Below, in pieces: positions 1 to 7,838 of a stretch of 63,471 bases of DNA. The notes under the pieces were generated by a model. It saw nothing but the letters and a program-made list of their open reading frames with translations. It was not told where the DNA came from and did not search any database. Each line of letters starts with the position of its first letter. The first letter of the stretch is position 1. Where the stretch lies: positions 1 through 63,471 of the forward strand of contig NZ_JAAIJQ010000033.1 of assembly GCF_010820565.1 (NCBI RefSeq), given 5' to 3'. The DNA is from Thiorhodococcus minor. Lineage in GTDB: Bacteria > Pseudomonadota > Gammaproteobacteria > Chromatiales > Chromatiaceae. The translations under genes were made by a program, and so were the position numbers.

Positions 1-1338
1 TCGGGCAAGGTGTTGATCGACCCGAACGTGGGTCCGGATGAGACCGACTCCGATGCCATCGACCAGGGCAATGGCGTCTCGATCATTCCTGACATTGATG
101 TGGTTGCCGATCAAGACACGCCGAACAACGACGCCGGTGTGGCAGCACCGGTTCCATGTTTGGCAACTATCGTTGGTGACACCTCAATGTATGAGGGGCA
201 AGTGAAGTCCTTCCAGGTGCAAGTTGACAATGCCGTAACCGAGGATACAACATTCTTCCTCGACATACGCGACTTGGGCGCGAACTACCAGTCGGGGTAC
301 ACTTCCGGTATTCAAAATCAAGACATCATGTGGGGTGGGTACTATTCGGTAGTATCCTGGTGGAGTACGCAGTATGTTTACGGCAGGGTGCCTAATGCCA
401 CGGATGCTCGGTACGGAGATCGTCCTATGGTCGGTCCAGCCTATGCGACTTGGGACTATTCGACATCGATGAATGGTATGTGGGATGATCAGTACATCAG
501 TTTGACGATCAAGGCTGGGCAAACAAAGTCTGATTCATTCCAGGTGTCCGCATGGAATGAAAAGATCACGACTGACAACTTAATCCACAGCTCTACCGCA
601 GGCATTGAGTACAACGAGTATTTTTCGATCAACATCAATAGCGTGTCGGGAGACGACTGCGTTACGATCGCGGAACAATCCCAGATGGTGCAGATCATCG
701 ATCAATCTTGGATCAATCGCGTCTCTCCTGTTGCGCTCGATCTCAATGGTGATGGCAAAATCGATGTCACCGGTGAAACCTCCTCTCGCCTAAAGGACCC
801 CGAAGCCGATCTAGGTCGTACGGTACAGTTTGACATCGATGCCGATGGCGACCTGGACACGATCGAGTGGATCGAGTGCACCGGGGATGGTCTCCTGGTC
901 GATATGTCCAAAATTGGCGCCGATGGCACTATAGACGGCTCTGCGCTATTCGGTGACGACGCCGGTCGGTACGCGAACGGTTACGAGAACCTCGCGCAGC
1001 ACGATGATAATGGTGATGGTCTTGTTTCGGGTGCCGAGCTTGAGGGTATTGGTCTGTGGATCGACGATGGCGATGCGGTTTTGGAAGACGGTGAACTCCA
1101 GTCTGCCGCCGAAGCTGGTATTGCTTCTGTGTCTACGCAGATGGAGATCGTGTCGGACGACAAAGGGCGGGATTTGATGCGCTCGACCGCCAGTACCACC
1201 GACGGTGAGGAAATTATGTCGGAAGATGTCTGGTTCGCCACCACGACCGAAGATATCTTGGATATAGCTGCAGATCCGGCAGTCGCGGCCGCTAATCTTG
1301 ATCTGATGACCGAAGCGTGTATGGATGATCTGGGTTAG
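1..1338 (+). CDS. C-terminal part of a large type I-secreted Calx-beta/EF-hand-like protein (5' end outside window)
   Basis: The frame is open from base 1, so this is the tail (445 codons) of a longer gene. Residues about 50-235 look like a Calx-beta-type beta-sandwich (an EGQVKSFQVQVDN strand near the start, YFSININSV near the end). Then come acidic calcium-binding-like loops: DLNGDGKID near residue 247, FDIDADGDLD near 278 and HDDNGDGLVSGAEL near 334. This combination is typical of the C-terminal region of large RTX-like or adhesin-like exoproteins exported by type I systems, whose secretion signal lies at the C terminus. An ABC exporter and fusion protein follow directly, which supports that role. 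No GGXGXD nonapeptides occur in the visible part. Base composition is AT-richer than most of the window, suggesting horizontal acquisition. The family call is fairly sure; the substrate or adhesion role is inference. Confidence 0.7.
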   Translation, partial: SGKVLIDPNVGPDETDSDAIDQGNGVSIIPDIDVVADQDTPNNDAGVAAPVPCLATIVGDTSMYEGQVKSFQVQVDNAVTEDTTFFLDIRDLGANYQSGYTSGIQNQDIMWGGYYSVVSWWSTQYVYGRVPNATDARYGDRPMVGPAYATWDYSTSMNGMWDDQYISLTIKAGQTKSDSFQVSAWNEKITTDNLIHSSTAGIEYNEYFSININSVSGDDCVTIAEQSQMVQIIDQSWINRVSPVALDLNGDGKIDVTGETSSRLKDPEADLGRTVQFDIDADGDLDTIEWIECTGDGLLVDMSKIGADGTIDGSALFGDDAGRYANGYENLAQHDDNGDGLVSGAELEGIGLWIDDGDAVLEDGELQSAAEAGIASVSTQMEIVSDDKGRDLMRSTASTTDGEEIMSEDVWFATTTEDILDIAADPAVAAANLDLMTEACMDDLG

Positions 1339-1526
1339 TAGGTGCATACCTCGTTGTAGGGCGAGGTAAAGAAGATGTGGGCCCGCGATAGTCTATATCG
1401 CGGGTCTATTGGTTTTTGCGCTCGGAGTTTGTGAATGCTTCGAGTGTTTGCACTGAGAACGCCGGATCGTTGGCCTGCAGCGCAGGCTAAGCTGGTTTGC
1501 TGTCAATACAGTTTGTGGTTTCTACT

Positions 1527-3413
1527 ATGGCAACAACAAGTAACAACGGTAGCTCGATGCCGGCTATTGGCGACTCGGGGTTTCAAGTGCCCTTGTGGTC
1601 ACGCCCACTGTTGTTGTTTTCACTCTTCGTTAATTTGCTGTTGCTCGCACCCGCCATACATCTCTTGCAAATGTACGATCGCGTGCTGGTGTCGCAAAGC
1701 TTCGATACCTTAATCTACATCACCGTAATCGCCGTAGTTGCCTTGTTATTCTATGCCATTGGCGAGGTTGTCCGATCGCGTCTGGCGACCCGCATTGCAC
1801 ATGGGTTTATCGCTAAATATTCTGACACTATCTTTGATTTTCTGGTGCATGATCGTGCGAACTCACTCGATGCCACCAAGGTACTCAAGGATCTCAACAC
1901 CATTCGTGCGTTCTTGAGTGGTCGGCAGTACATCACGATACATGATCTACCGTTTTTTCCGATCTTTTTGGCGTTTCTATTCCTGCTGCATATGACCTTG
2001 GGGCTGGTTGCCGTGGTCGGTATCGCAATGATGGTCGGTATCGCGTTGTCCAACTCCGCGCTGACGAAAAAGGCCCGGGACGAATCCGGTGACGCGAGCA
2101 GCGAGGCCAGTTCGTTTTCGCTGACGGTGATGCGGCGTACGGATGACATCCGTGCCATGGGGTTGCTGCCTTCTATTATGCAACGCTGGGGTGGAAAGAC
2201 CGCCACATCGTTGAATGCCGCTGATCGGGCGTCAAAGAGCGCCGCCGCTTTTTATGGCATGAGCCGATTTGTTCGTCAGGCGTTGCAAGTGTTGGTAATG
2301 GCTTGGGGTGCGAGCCTGGTTCTGGGTGGCGATATGTCCGGCGGCATGATGTTTGCCGCCAGCATGCTGCTGGGTAAGACGCTGATGCCGATCGAGCAAC
2401 TGATTGGCGGCTGGGACGGGCTGATCAGTTTTCGCAAAGCCAGAAATTCCATAAAGACGGCGACCGCAAAATCCCAGAAAGCAACCTTGGTTGAGCTACC
2501 GGCACCCGAGGGATTCTTGAGCGTCGAAAATTTGGTGTTTCATCCCAATGCCGATACCGGGCGAAAGCCGGTGGTTGACGATGTCTCTTTCGAGCTCAAG
2601 CCAGGCCAGATACTGGCATTGATGGGGGCTTCGGGTGCCGGAAAATCCACTGTTTCACGCTTGATCGTCGGTGCTATCGCACCGACCTCAGGTTACATAA
2701 AGCTCGATGCATTCGATATTGCCCAATGGCCGGAATGGCAGCGGGGTCGGGCCATTGGGTATGTACCTCAGGATATATTACTGTTCCCGGGTACAATCGC
2801 TGAGAACATCGCCCGACTGGAAATCCAGCCCGACGATGAGGCGCTGGTACGTGCGGCCAAATTGGCCGGCGTTCATGAACTGATTGGTCATTTGCCTGAC
2901 GGCTACAACACGATGCTCGGTCCGGACAAAACCCCGCTATCAGGTGGTCAAAGACAACGCATAGCCTTGGCGCGAGCCTTTTATACCGAGCCGAAAGTTC
3001 TGATCTTGGACGAGCCCAACGCGCACTTGGATGCGACCGGAGATAAAATCCTGATGGCATCCTTGAAAGCCGCCAAAAAACGAGGCGTTGCCATACTCAT
3101 TATTTCTCAGCGTAAATCTATTACCCATGTCGCCGACCGTTTGATTGTGATGGCGAACGGCAAGATCACCGCGCAAAAGTACAGGAATCCACGCTATGCT
3201 TCCGCAAACAAAATGCTGTCCCCAGGCGAAAGTAAGCCAACAGGAGGGAAAAACTCAAGCGGTCGAATTTTGAAACCAAGGCAATTGCAGAAAGCGCAAC
3301 CGGACCATGCCGACAAGTCGTCGAATAGAGGCAAAACGGCAGCCGTTCATAGACCTGGCAGCGGAGCCGCCTCGCGACCGGCGCGGCGCTCAGCGATCAC
3401 ACCGGCCAGATAG
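1527..3413 (+). CDS. Type I secretion ABC exporter (PrtD/HlyB type), C-terminal tail replaced by IS66 sequence
   Basis: This is the inner-membrane ABC ATPase of a type I secretion system, presumably exporting the protein encoded just upstream. An N-terminal transmembrane domain has hydrophobic stretches near residues 25-45, 60-80, 142-175 and 260-290. The ATPase has Walker A GASGAGKST (about 367), Q-loop PQD, signature LSGGQ (471) and Walker B VLILDEPNAHLD (about 492-503). The usual switch histidine after Walker B is a glutamine here (ISQRKS, Q528). The ATG at 1527 is preferred; a TTG at 1497 is in frame. An IS66 element entered after codon T604, so the last 24 residues are IS-encoded. The original gene would have ended MRQYVAGSF and stop at 5046-5048. 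Catalytic domains are intact, so the exporter may still work. Confidence 0.85.
   Translation: MATTSNNGSSMPAIGDSGFQVPLWSRPLLLFSLFVNLLLLAPAIHLLQMYDRVLVSQSFDTLIYITVIAVVALLFYAIGEVVRSRLATRIAHGFIAKYSDTIFDFLVHDRANSLDATKVLKDLNTIRAFLSGRQYITIHDLPFFPIFLAFLFLLHMTLGLVAVVGIAMMVGIALSNSALTKKARDESGDASSEASSFSLTVMRRTDDIRAMGLLPSIMQRWGGKTATSLNAADRASKSAAAFYGMSRFVRQALQVLVMAWGASLVLGGDMSGGMMFAASMLLGKTLMPIEQLIGGWDGLISFRKARNSIKTATAKSQKATLVELPAPEGFLSVENLVFHPNADTGRKPVVDDVSFELKPGQILALMGASGAGKSTVSRLIVGAIAPTSGYIKLDAFDIAQWPEWQRGRAIGYVPQDILLFPGTIAENIARLEIQPDDEALVRAAKLAGVHELIGHLPDGYNTMLGPDKTPLSGGQRQRIALARAFYTEPKVLILDEPNAHLDATGDKILMASLKAAKKRGVAILIISQRKSITHVADRLIVMANGKITAQKYRNPRYASANKMLSPGESKPTGGKNSSGRILKPRQLQKAQPDHADKSSNRGKTAAVHRPGSGAASRPARRSAITPAR
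3331..3338. repeat. Left target-site duplication of the IS66 element (GCAAAACG)
   Basis: GCAAAACG lies immediately left of the element and recurs exactly at 5011-5018 immediately right of it. Eight base pairs is the duplication length known for the IS66 family. The exact match indicates a simple, fairly recent insertion. Confidence 0.9.
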
Positions 3414-5010
3414 GGCCAAGGCACATGGCCGCGTTTAGGACAGGTTTCGATCACGCTGGCCGACACGGTGAAGGTGCGCGACCCGGCCTCGCAGCGCGTG
3501 CCCATCATGAGGCGTCGCGCGATCACCCAATGGCGCAGCGCCCGCTCGGCTTCGTTATTGGTGATCGGCCACTGGGGATTGTCCAGCACGCGAAAGATCG
3601 CCTCCCAGTCGTTCCAGAGCTCGACGGCCAAGGCGCGCGTCTTGGCGTGGCGGTGCCCGAGCAGGCGCACGCAGGCGGCATGCAGATCGTCGAGCAACGC
3701 GGCATGGAGGGAGGGCAAATCGACCGGCGGGCCGTCACGCGCGGCATGGATGACGCCAATCAGGGTGTCGAAGGCGTTTTGGACCTGATGCCCGAAGGCT
3801 TGGGCCTCGCGATCGTAGCTGTCGATCAACCCCTGCGCCTTGCGCGTGAGGTGCGCCCAGCAGCGCAGGCGCTGGGGCAGATGGCGATAGACCTGCCAGC
3901 CGTCGCTCATCAGCCAGCCGGTGAAGCCCGCCAGGAGGCGATCGAGGACCTCACGCCCGCGCTTGCCGACCACGAACAGGGTGACGGTGGCACTGGTGAA
4001 GACCCACAGCCACAGCAACTCGGCGCCTTGCGGCCAGGAGGTCTCATCGGCGTGCAGCAGGTCTCTGTCCACCACCGCCTCGATCAGGTCTTTCTCCAAC
4101 GGTGCCGCCGCGGCGGCGGCCTCGCGCAGGGTGCGATCCAGGGTGCCGACGCTCAGGCTCAATGCCAGCCAGTCGTGGAGAAACTCCCGCATCCGCCGTC
4201 GCGATAGGCGAAAGCGCAGATGCAGGGCGACGATGCGGGTCGCGAGCCCCGGCCCGACCAGACGCCATCGCTTAAGGTCGCCGGCGCTAAAGTTGGATCT
4301 TCGACCCGCCCTTCGCCGGGGCGTGCGCGCCTGTGATGACCGCAGGCGCAGGTGGTTTCATCGAGACGATGATCGGTGACCTGCAGGTGCAGGCCCGGTT
4401 GCTCGGGATCGCCCCACACCAGATCGACCGACTGAAAGCCGGCATAGGCGACACGGGGCGCGCCGGCCGGCAGCGCCTCGGCGCAGGCCTCGAAGGCGCT
4501 GGGATGATGGTGCCGCGTCTCCTGGGCCCGCAGGACCTGGGTGCGCCCGAAGCCGGGCGCGCCAGGTTGCTTGCCGGCTTTGCGCTTGGGTTTCTCGCTC
4601 GACGCGCGCGCTGGCGCGTGCGTCTTCAGGGGGGTCGGGCGGATCTTCCGGGGGCGTGGTCGTTTCGTCGTCCCGAGCCAGGGTGGTCGTGTCGCCCTCC
4701 GCCCCGTCCGGCGCCTTCGCCTCCCCCGCCCACGGGCGCTCCCAGGGCGCACGACTGCTGGGCGGACTAGAACTCTTGGCCGGATTCCGATGCAACCGTT
4801 TGCGCGCTTCTTTCAGGCCGTCCAACAGCCGCAGCGACAGGCCACGCAACCCATCATCGTCCAAGGCCTGGACGTTGGCTTCATCAAGCTGACTGAGGCT
4901 GTGGTCGCTCAGATGCATCGGTCAGGGGCGCGGTCTCATCGGGCGGCGAAGATAGGCTCATCCTGGCCAGGCCGGGTGGTTGCGGTCAAGGGGGGACTCT
5001 GTACGGCTAC
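3339..5010 (-). mobile_element. IS66-family insertion sequence (ISBst12-like, transposase only), 1672 bp
   Basis: The ends form imperfect terminal inverted repeats: GCAGCCGTTCATAG at the left, and GTAGCCGTACAGAG when the right end is read inward. The element is flanked by the exact 8-bp duplication GCAAAACG. It carries one transposase frame of the TnpC type on the minus strand and no tnpA or tnpB, as in the ISBst12 subgroup. Its GC content is much higher than the surrounding secretion genes. It interrupts the secretion operon between the ABC exporter and the membrane-fusion gene, so it could be polar on the latter. Confidence 0.9.
3347..4918 (-). pseudogene. IS66 transposase (TnpC-like), split by two apparent frameshifts
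   Basis: Three overlapping minus-strand frames together make one IS66 transposase. The N-terminal segment starts at the ATG ending at 4918 (MHLSDHSLSQLDE, then a PPSSRAPWER linker). It continues in another frame from about 4640 to 4310 (KRKAGKQPGAPGFGRTQV, and a CACG zinc-finger-like pair). It then moves to a third frame down to the TGA at 3347. That third part holds the DDE core: LHADETSW, LMSDGWQVYRH and PITNNEAERALRHWV. The shifts fall near 4595-4640 and 4290-4320. They could be real decay or sequencing errors in GC-rich sequence. If real, this copy cannot make full-length transposase without recoding. Confidence 0.8.
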
Positions 5011-5018
5011 GCAAAACG
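5011..5018. repeat. Right target-site duplication of the IS66 element (GCAAAACG)
   Basis: Exact second copy of the 8-bp sequence at 3331-3338, directly after the right inverted repeat. Confidence 0.9.
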
Positions 5019-5048
5019 ATGCGCCAGTACGTGGCAGGAAGTTTTAAA
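5019..5048 (+). other. Displaced original 3' end of the ABC exporter gene
   Basis: When the IS66 element and one duplication are removed in thought, the exporter frame reads straight into these bases as MRQYVAGSF followed by TAA at 5046-5048. That stop lies two bases before the ATG of the next gene, the spacing expected in an intact operon. Confidence 0.8.
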
Positions 5049-5050
5049 AC

Positions 5051-6406
5051 ATGACGAAACCATCAGTGGTTCATCATTGGGCGGATACCGTCGCGGTTGA
5101 AACAGCCAGCATCACTAGAGTGGGACTGCTGACAGTTGGCGCCTTTATAACAATTTTCGGGCTTTGGGCTGTTTTATTTCCGCTGTCTTCGGCCGTGATC
5201 GCAATGGGGTCGGTCATTCCGGTTGGTAAAAGTAAAACTGTACAACACCCCACCGGGGGGACGGTGATTGAAATTCACGCGGTCGATGGCCAAGTTGTCG
5301 AGCCCGGAGCCCCGATCGTGACGTTGGACCCCATTATCGATCAAGCCGAACTGGGTCGCTTGCAAAGTCGATACGCCTTGCTGCAAGCCATCGAAGCACG
5401 TCTGGTTGCGCAGTATGCCGACGAAGCATCCATTCGTTTTCCTGGCCATTTTCATAATTCGGACGAAATGACATCGGTAAGACTTGCCGAATCCTTGTAT
5501 AAGATCAGGTACGATCAGCTCATGGCCGATCAGCAAAGTGAATTTGATGACAATCGTGAGTTATTGATCAAAGAACTGTCTGAGCTCGACCAGCAAGTGA
5601 GTTCTGCACGCGGTCAGCTCAAGGGTCTGAAAAGCCAGAAAAACAACACTATCAAAGAACGAAAAAACCTTGCCAAACAGATAAAGCGCATTCAGCCATT
5701 GCTGAAAGAGGGTCACTATGCGCGCAACGAGGCCGATGAACTTGAGCGACTGTTTTTACGCTTGAGTGGCGAGCTGGATCGTCTGAACACCGAGATTACC
5801 GAGTTGGAATTTCGCGTTAGTGAAATACTTGACAGAAAGGCCGCGACCATCGCCGGGCGGCGTGGCGAGATCAGTCGTCAACTGTCCGAAACTCGCGGCG
5901 AGATGGATAGCGTCAAAAACCAGATCTCGGCGGCCGGTAACACCGTTGAAAAAAGCGATATCCGCGCATCAGCCGGCGGTATATTGACAAAGTCCGCAGT
6001 AAATACCATCGGTGGTGTCATCCGCCCGGGCGAAGTGATCGCAGAAATCGTACCGGTTGGTGGCTACAAGATCGAAGCACGAATCGCGCTACGGGATGTC
6101 GACTACGTTCAGACCGGACAGGACGCGAACGTCGTGATCACGGCATTCAATCGCCAGTTGAACGATCCTATACCCGCTACAGTAGATTATGTTGCCGCGG
6201 ATTCAGAGGTAGATGAAAAAACCGGCGAAGAATATTTTACGGCCCGGTTGACCTTGGTCGAAACGCCTAATGTAATCCAGCAGTTGAATAATCTTCGCGC
6301 GGGGATGCAGGGCGAAGTCTATATCACTACCGGTGAGAGAACCTTTCTCAACTACGTACTGAAACCCTTGTCCGATGGGTTCAGGCGCGCGTTCCGAGAA
6401 AGCTGA
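5051..6406 (+). CDS. Type I secretion membrane fusion protein (HlyD/PrtE family)
   Basis: This is the periplasmic adaptor of a type I secretion system, bridging the ABC exporter and a TolC-like outer-membrane channel. Its 451 residues match the family. There is one N-terminal membrane anchor (about residues 21-43), a lipoyl/biotinyl-like half motif (HPTGGTVIEIHAVDGQVVE), and a long alpha-helical coiled coil (about 105-290). The second lipoyl half follows (IRASAGGILTK), then a C-terminal beta-barrel with the family pattern GEVIAEIVPV. An AGGAAG ribosome site precedes the ATG. Before the IS66 insertion it lay two bases after the exporter stop, so it was co-transcribed. It now depends on read-through of the IS or a new promoter. 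No TolC gene is in view. Confidence 0.88.
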   Translation: MTKPSVVHHWADTVAVETASITRVGLLTVGAFITIFGLWAVLFPLSSAVIAMGSVIPVGKSKTVQHPTGGTVIEIHAVDGQVVEPGAPIVTLDPIIDQAELGRLQSRYALLQAIEARLVAQYADEASIRFPGHFHNSDEMTSVRLAESLYKIRYDQLMADQQSEFDDNRELLIKELSELDQQVSSARGQLKGLKSQKNNTIKERKNLAKQIKRIQPLLKEGHYARNEADELERLFLRLSGELDRLNTEITELEFRVSEILDRKAATIAGRRGEISRQLSETRGEMDSVKNQISAAGNTVEKSDIRASAGGILTKSAVNTIGGVIRPGEVIAEIVPVGGYKIEARIALRDVDYVQTGQDANVVITAFNRQLNDPIPATVDYVAADSEVDEKTGEEYFTARLTLVETPNVIQQLNNLRAGMQGEVYITTGERTFLNYVLKPLSDGFRRAFRES

Positions 6407-6417
6407 ATAGTTACTAA

Positions 6418-6567
6418 AACTGAAGTTTTTCGGTTCTGAGAACGCCCGGCTCGGCAGCGACTTGCGGTCCTGGGGTTCCGGTGGGGTTTGCGCGAAAACG
6501 GGCAAAACCCTCGAGAACTCCCCCCGCCTAGGCGCGGAACCCCCTCCAATAGGGCAAAACTTCAGTT
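6418..6567. repeat. MITE-like 150-bp palindromic element with 12-bp perfect terminal inverted repeats
   Basis: AACTGAAGTTTT at 6418-6429 is mirrored exactly by AAAACTTCAGTT at 6556-6567. The pair is flanked by the direct repeat ACTAA (6413-6417 and 6568-6572). Inside, GGGGTTCCG and CGGAACCCC can also pair, so the whole could fold into a long hairpin. No coding frame is convincing. This looks like a non-autonomous transposable element inserted 11 bp after the fusion-protein stop. It could also act as a transcription terminator. Confidence 0.6.
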
Positions 6568-6572
6568 ACTAA

Positions 6573-6764
6573 TAAATTCAAGTAATGTAACTTTACCTGA
6601 TTACCCAGAATACTCGGCTATCGTCAGCAGCTGGGCGTGCGGCCGTCCTATTCTGAAACTGGAGCAAGGAGGGCCAGTCGCGCAAAAAAGAGCCGCGACG
6701 GCAGGGTGTGTGGCTGCCGTGCGACCCAGTTGGCTTGCTGCTCGGAAACTGAGGGGCGAGGACC
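6573..6764. other. Intergenic, nothing recognised
   Basis: No plausible gene, RNA or strong promoter was found between the MITE-like element and the small membrane protein gene. Confidence 0.5.
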
Positions 6765-6911
6765 CTAGCTCGGGGTGCCGTCGTCTTCGGGGGCTGACTC
6801 AGGGATGATCGTTCGCTTCTTGCTTTCGTTGCGATTGACCAGGGCGATCAGGAAACCGCCGCAAAGGACGCTGGACGACAGGCCCAGCAGGGTGAGGGCA
6901 TCGAAGCTCAT
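6765..6911 (-). CDS. Small single-pass membrane protein, 48 aa
   Basis: The frame reads MSFDALTLLGLSSSVLCG, continues with a hydrophobic stretch (about residues 5-24), and ends in a charged tail rich in K, R, E and D. GGAGACCTGCGC before the ATG gives a good ribosome site and decides this start over an upstream in-frame one. It is divergent from the response regulator at 7125. No family is recognised. The shape is that of small inner-membrane proteins found beside envelope-stress regulators, but the function is unknown. Confidence 0.45.
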   Translation of the reverse strand: MSFDALTLLGLSSSVLCGGFLIALVNRNESKKRTIIPESAPEDDGTPS

Positions 6912-7124
6912 GCGCAGGTCTCCGTTCTCCGTTGGTCGAAATGCATCTCCTTGACCCTCGAGCACGGACGCCTGTGAAGCGAGGTACCGACGTAAACCGC
7001 CATTCTACTTTGCGGGTCTGTGGCTATGTTGCACGCAAGCCGTTAACAGAGTATTTCGGCATCTGCTAATGTTGTAACAAATTGTTTCTAAGATTCCGGC
7101 CACACGGCCGAGCGCGATGTCCTT

Positions 7125-7838
7125 ATGCTTGATCGAGTGTTGCGAATCCTCGTCGTGGACGATGACCCGGGGCTCCGGGCGCTGTTGAGCGACTATCTCG
7201 CGCGCGAGGGATTCGCGGTGGCCGGCGCCGAGGACGGGGAGGCCATGGACGCCTGGATGGCGGAGAACGAGACCGATCTCGTCATCCTCGATCTCATGCT
7301 GCCCGGCGACGACGGGCTGACGCTTGCGCGCCGGCTGCGCGCCAAGACGGACGTCCCCATCATCATGCTCTCAGCTCGTGGCGACGAGGTGGACCGTATC
7401 GTCGGCCTGGAGGTCGGCGCGGACGACTATCTCCCCAAGCCTTTCAATCCGCGCGAGCTACTGGCGCGTATCCGCGCGGTGATGCGGCGCCGTCAGCCGG
7501 CCCGGGAGGACGACGAGCGCGAGCAGGACATCATTCGGTTCGGCCCCTACAAGCTGGATCTCGCACAGCACGAGCTGAGGCGCGGCGACGAGCTGGTCGG
7601 CTTGACCAGCGGCGAGCTCGATCTGCTCCGCGTCCTCGCCGAGCATCCGGATCGCGTTCTCGACCGCGACCGACTGCTCGATCTGCTCAAAGGCTACGAG
7701 CGCTCGCCGTTCGACCGCAGCGTGGATGTGCAGATCGCCCGGCTTCGCGCCAAGATCGAGCCCGAGACCAAGCATCCCAGATTCATCCGCACCATTTGGG
7801 GCAAGGGGTACATGTTCACGCCGGCAGGAGATTCATGA
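7125..7838 (+). CDS. ompR: OmpR-family response regulator
   Basis: A cytoplasmic two-component regulator of 237 residues. The receiver domain occupies residues 1-125, with the acidic pair D12-D13, phosphoacceptor D56 in LVILDLMLPGDDG, and the conserved KPF lysine. The winged-helix DNA-binding domain is residues about 140-235, ending with the typical FIRTIWGKGYMF. Its stop overlaps the start of the kinase gene by an ATGA, so the two are translationally coupled. The length and the EnvZ-like partner favour the OmpR branch. The short palindrome AACAAATTGTT at 7076-7086 is a possible autoregulatory site. The regulon cannot be read from the sequence. Confidence 0.9.
   Translation: MLDRVLRILVVDDDPGLRALLSDYLAREGFAVAGAEDGEAMDAWMAENETDLVILDLMLPGDDGLTLARRLRAKTDVPIIMLSARGDEVDRIVGLEVGADDYLPKPFNPRELLARIRAVMRRRQPAREDDEREQDIIRFGPYKLDLAQHELRRGDELVGLTSGELDLLRVLAEHPDRVLDRDRLLDLLKGYERSPFDRSVDVQIARLRAKIEPETKHPRFIRTIWGKGYMFTPAGDS

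Noticed and set aside
3425-4207. 260-codon plus-strand frame inside the IS66 element
   Set aside because: Antisense to the transposase core, so treated as a shadow frame.
7076-7086. AACAAATTGTT palindrome upstream of ompR as a definite operator
   Set aside because: A single 11-bp palindrome in an AT-rich region is weak evidence; mentioned only as a possibility in the ompR entry.
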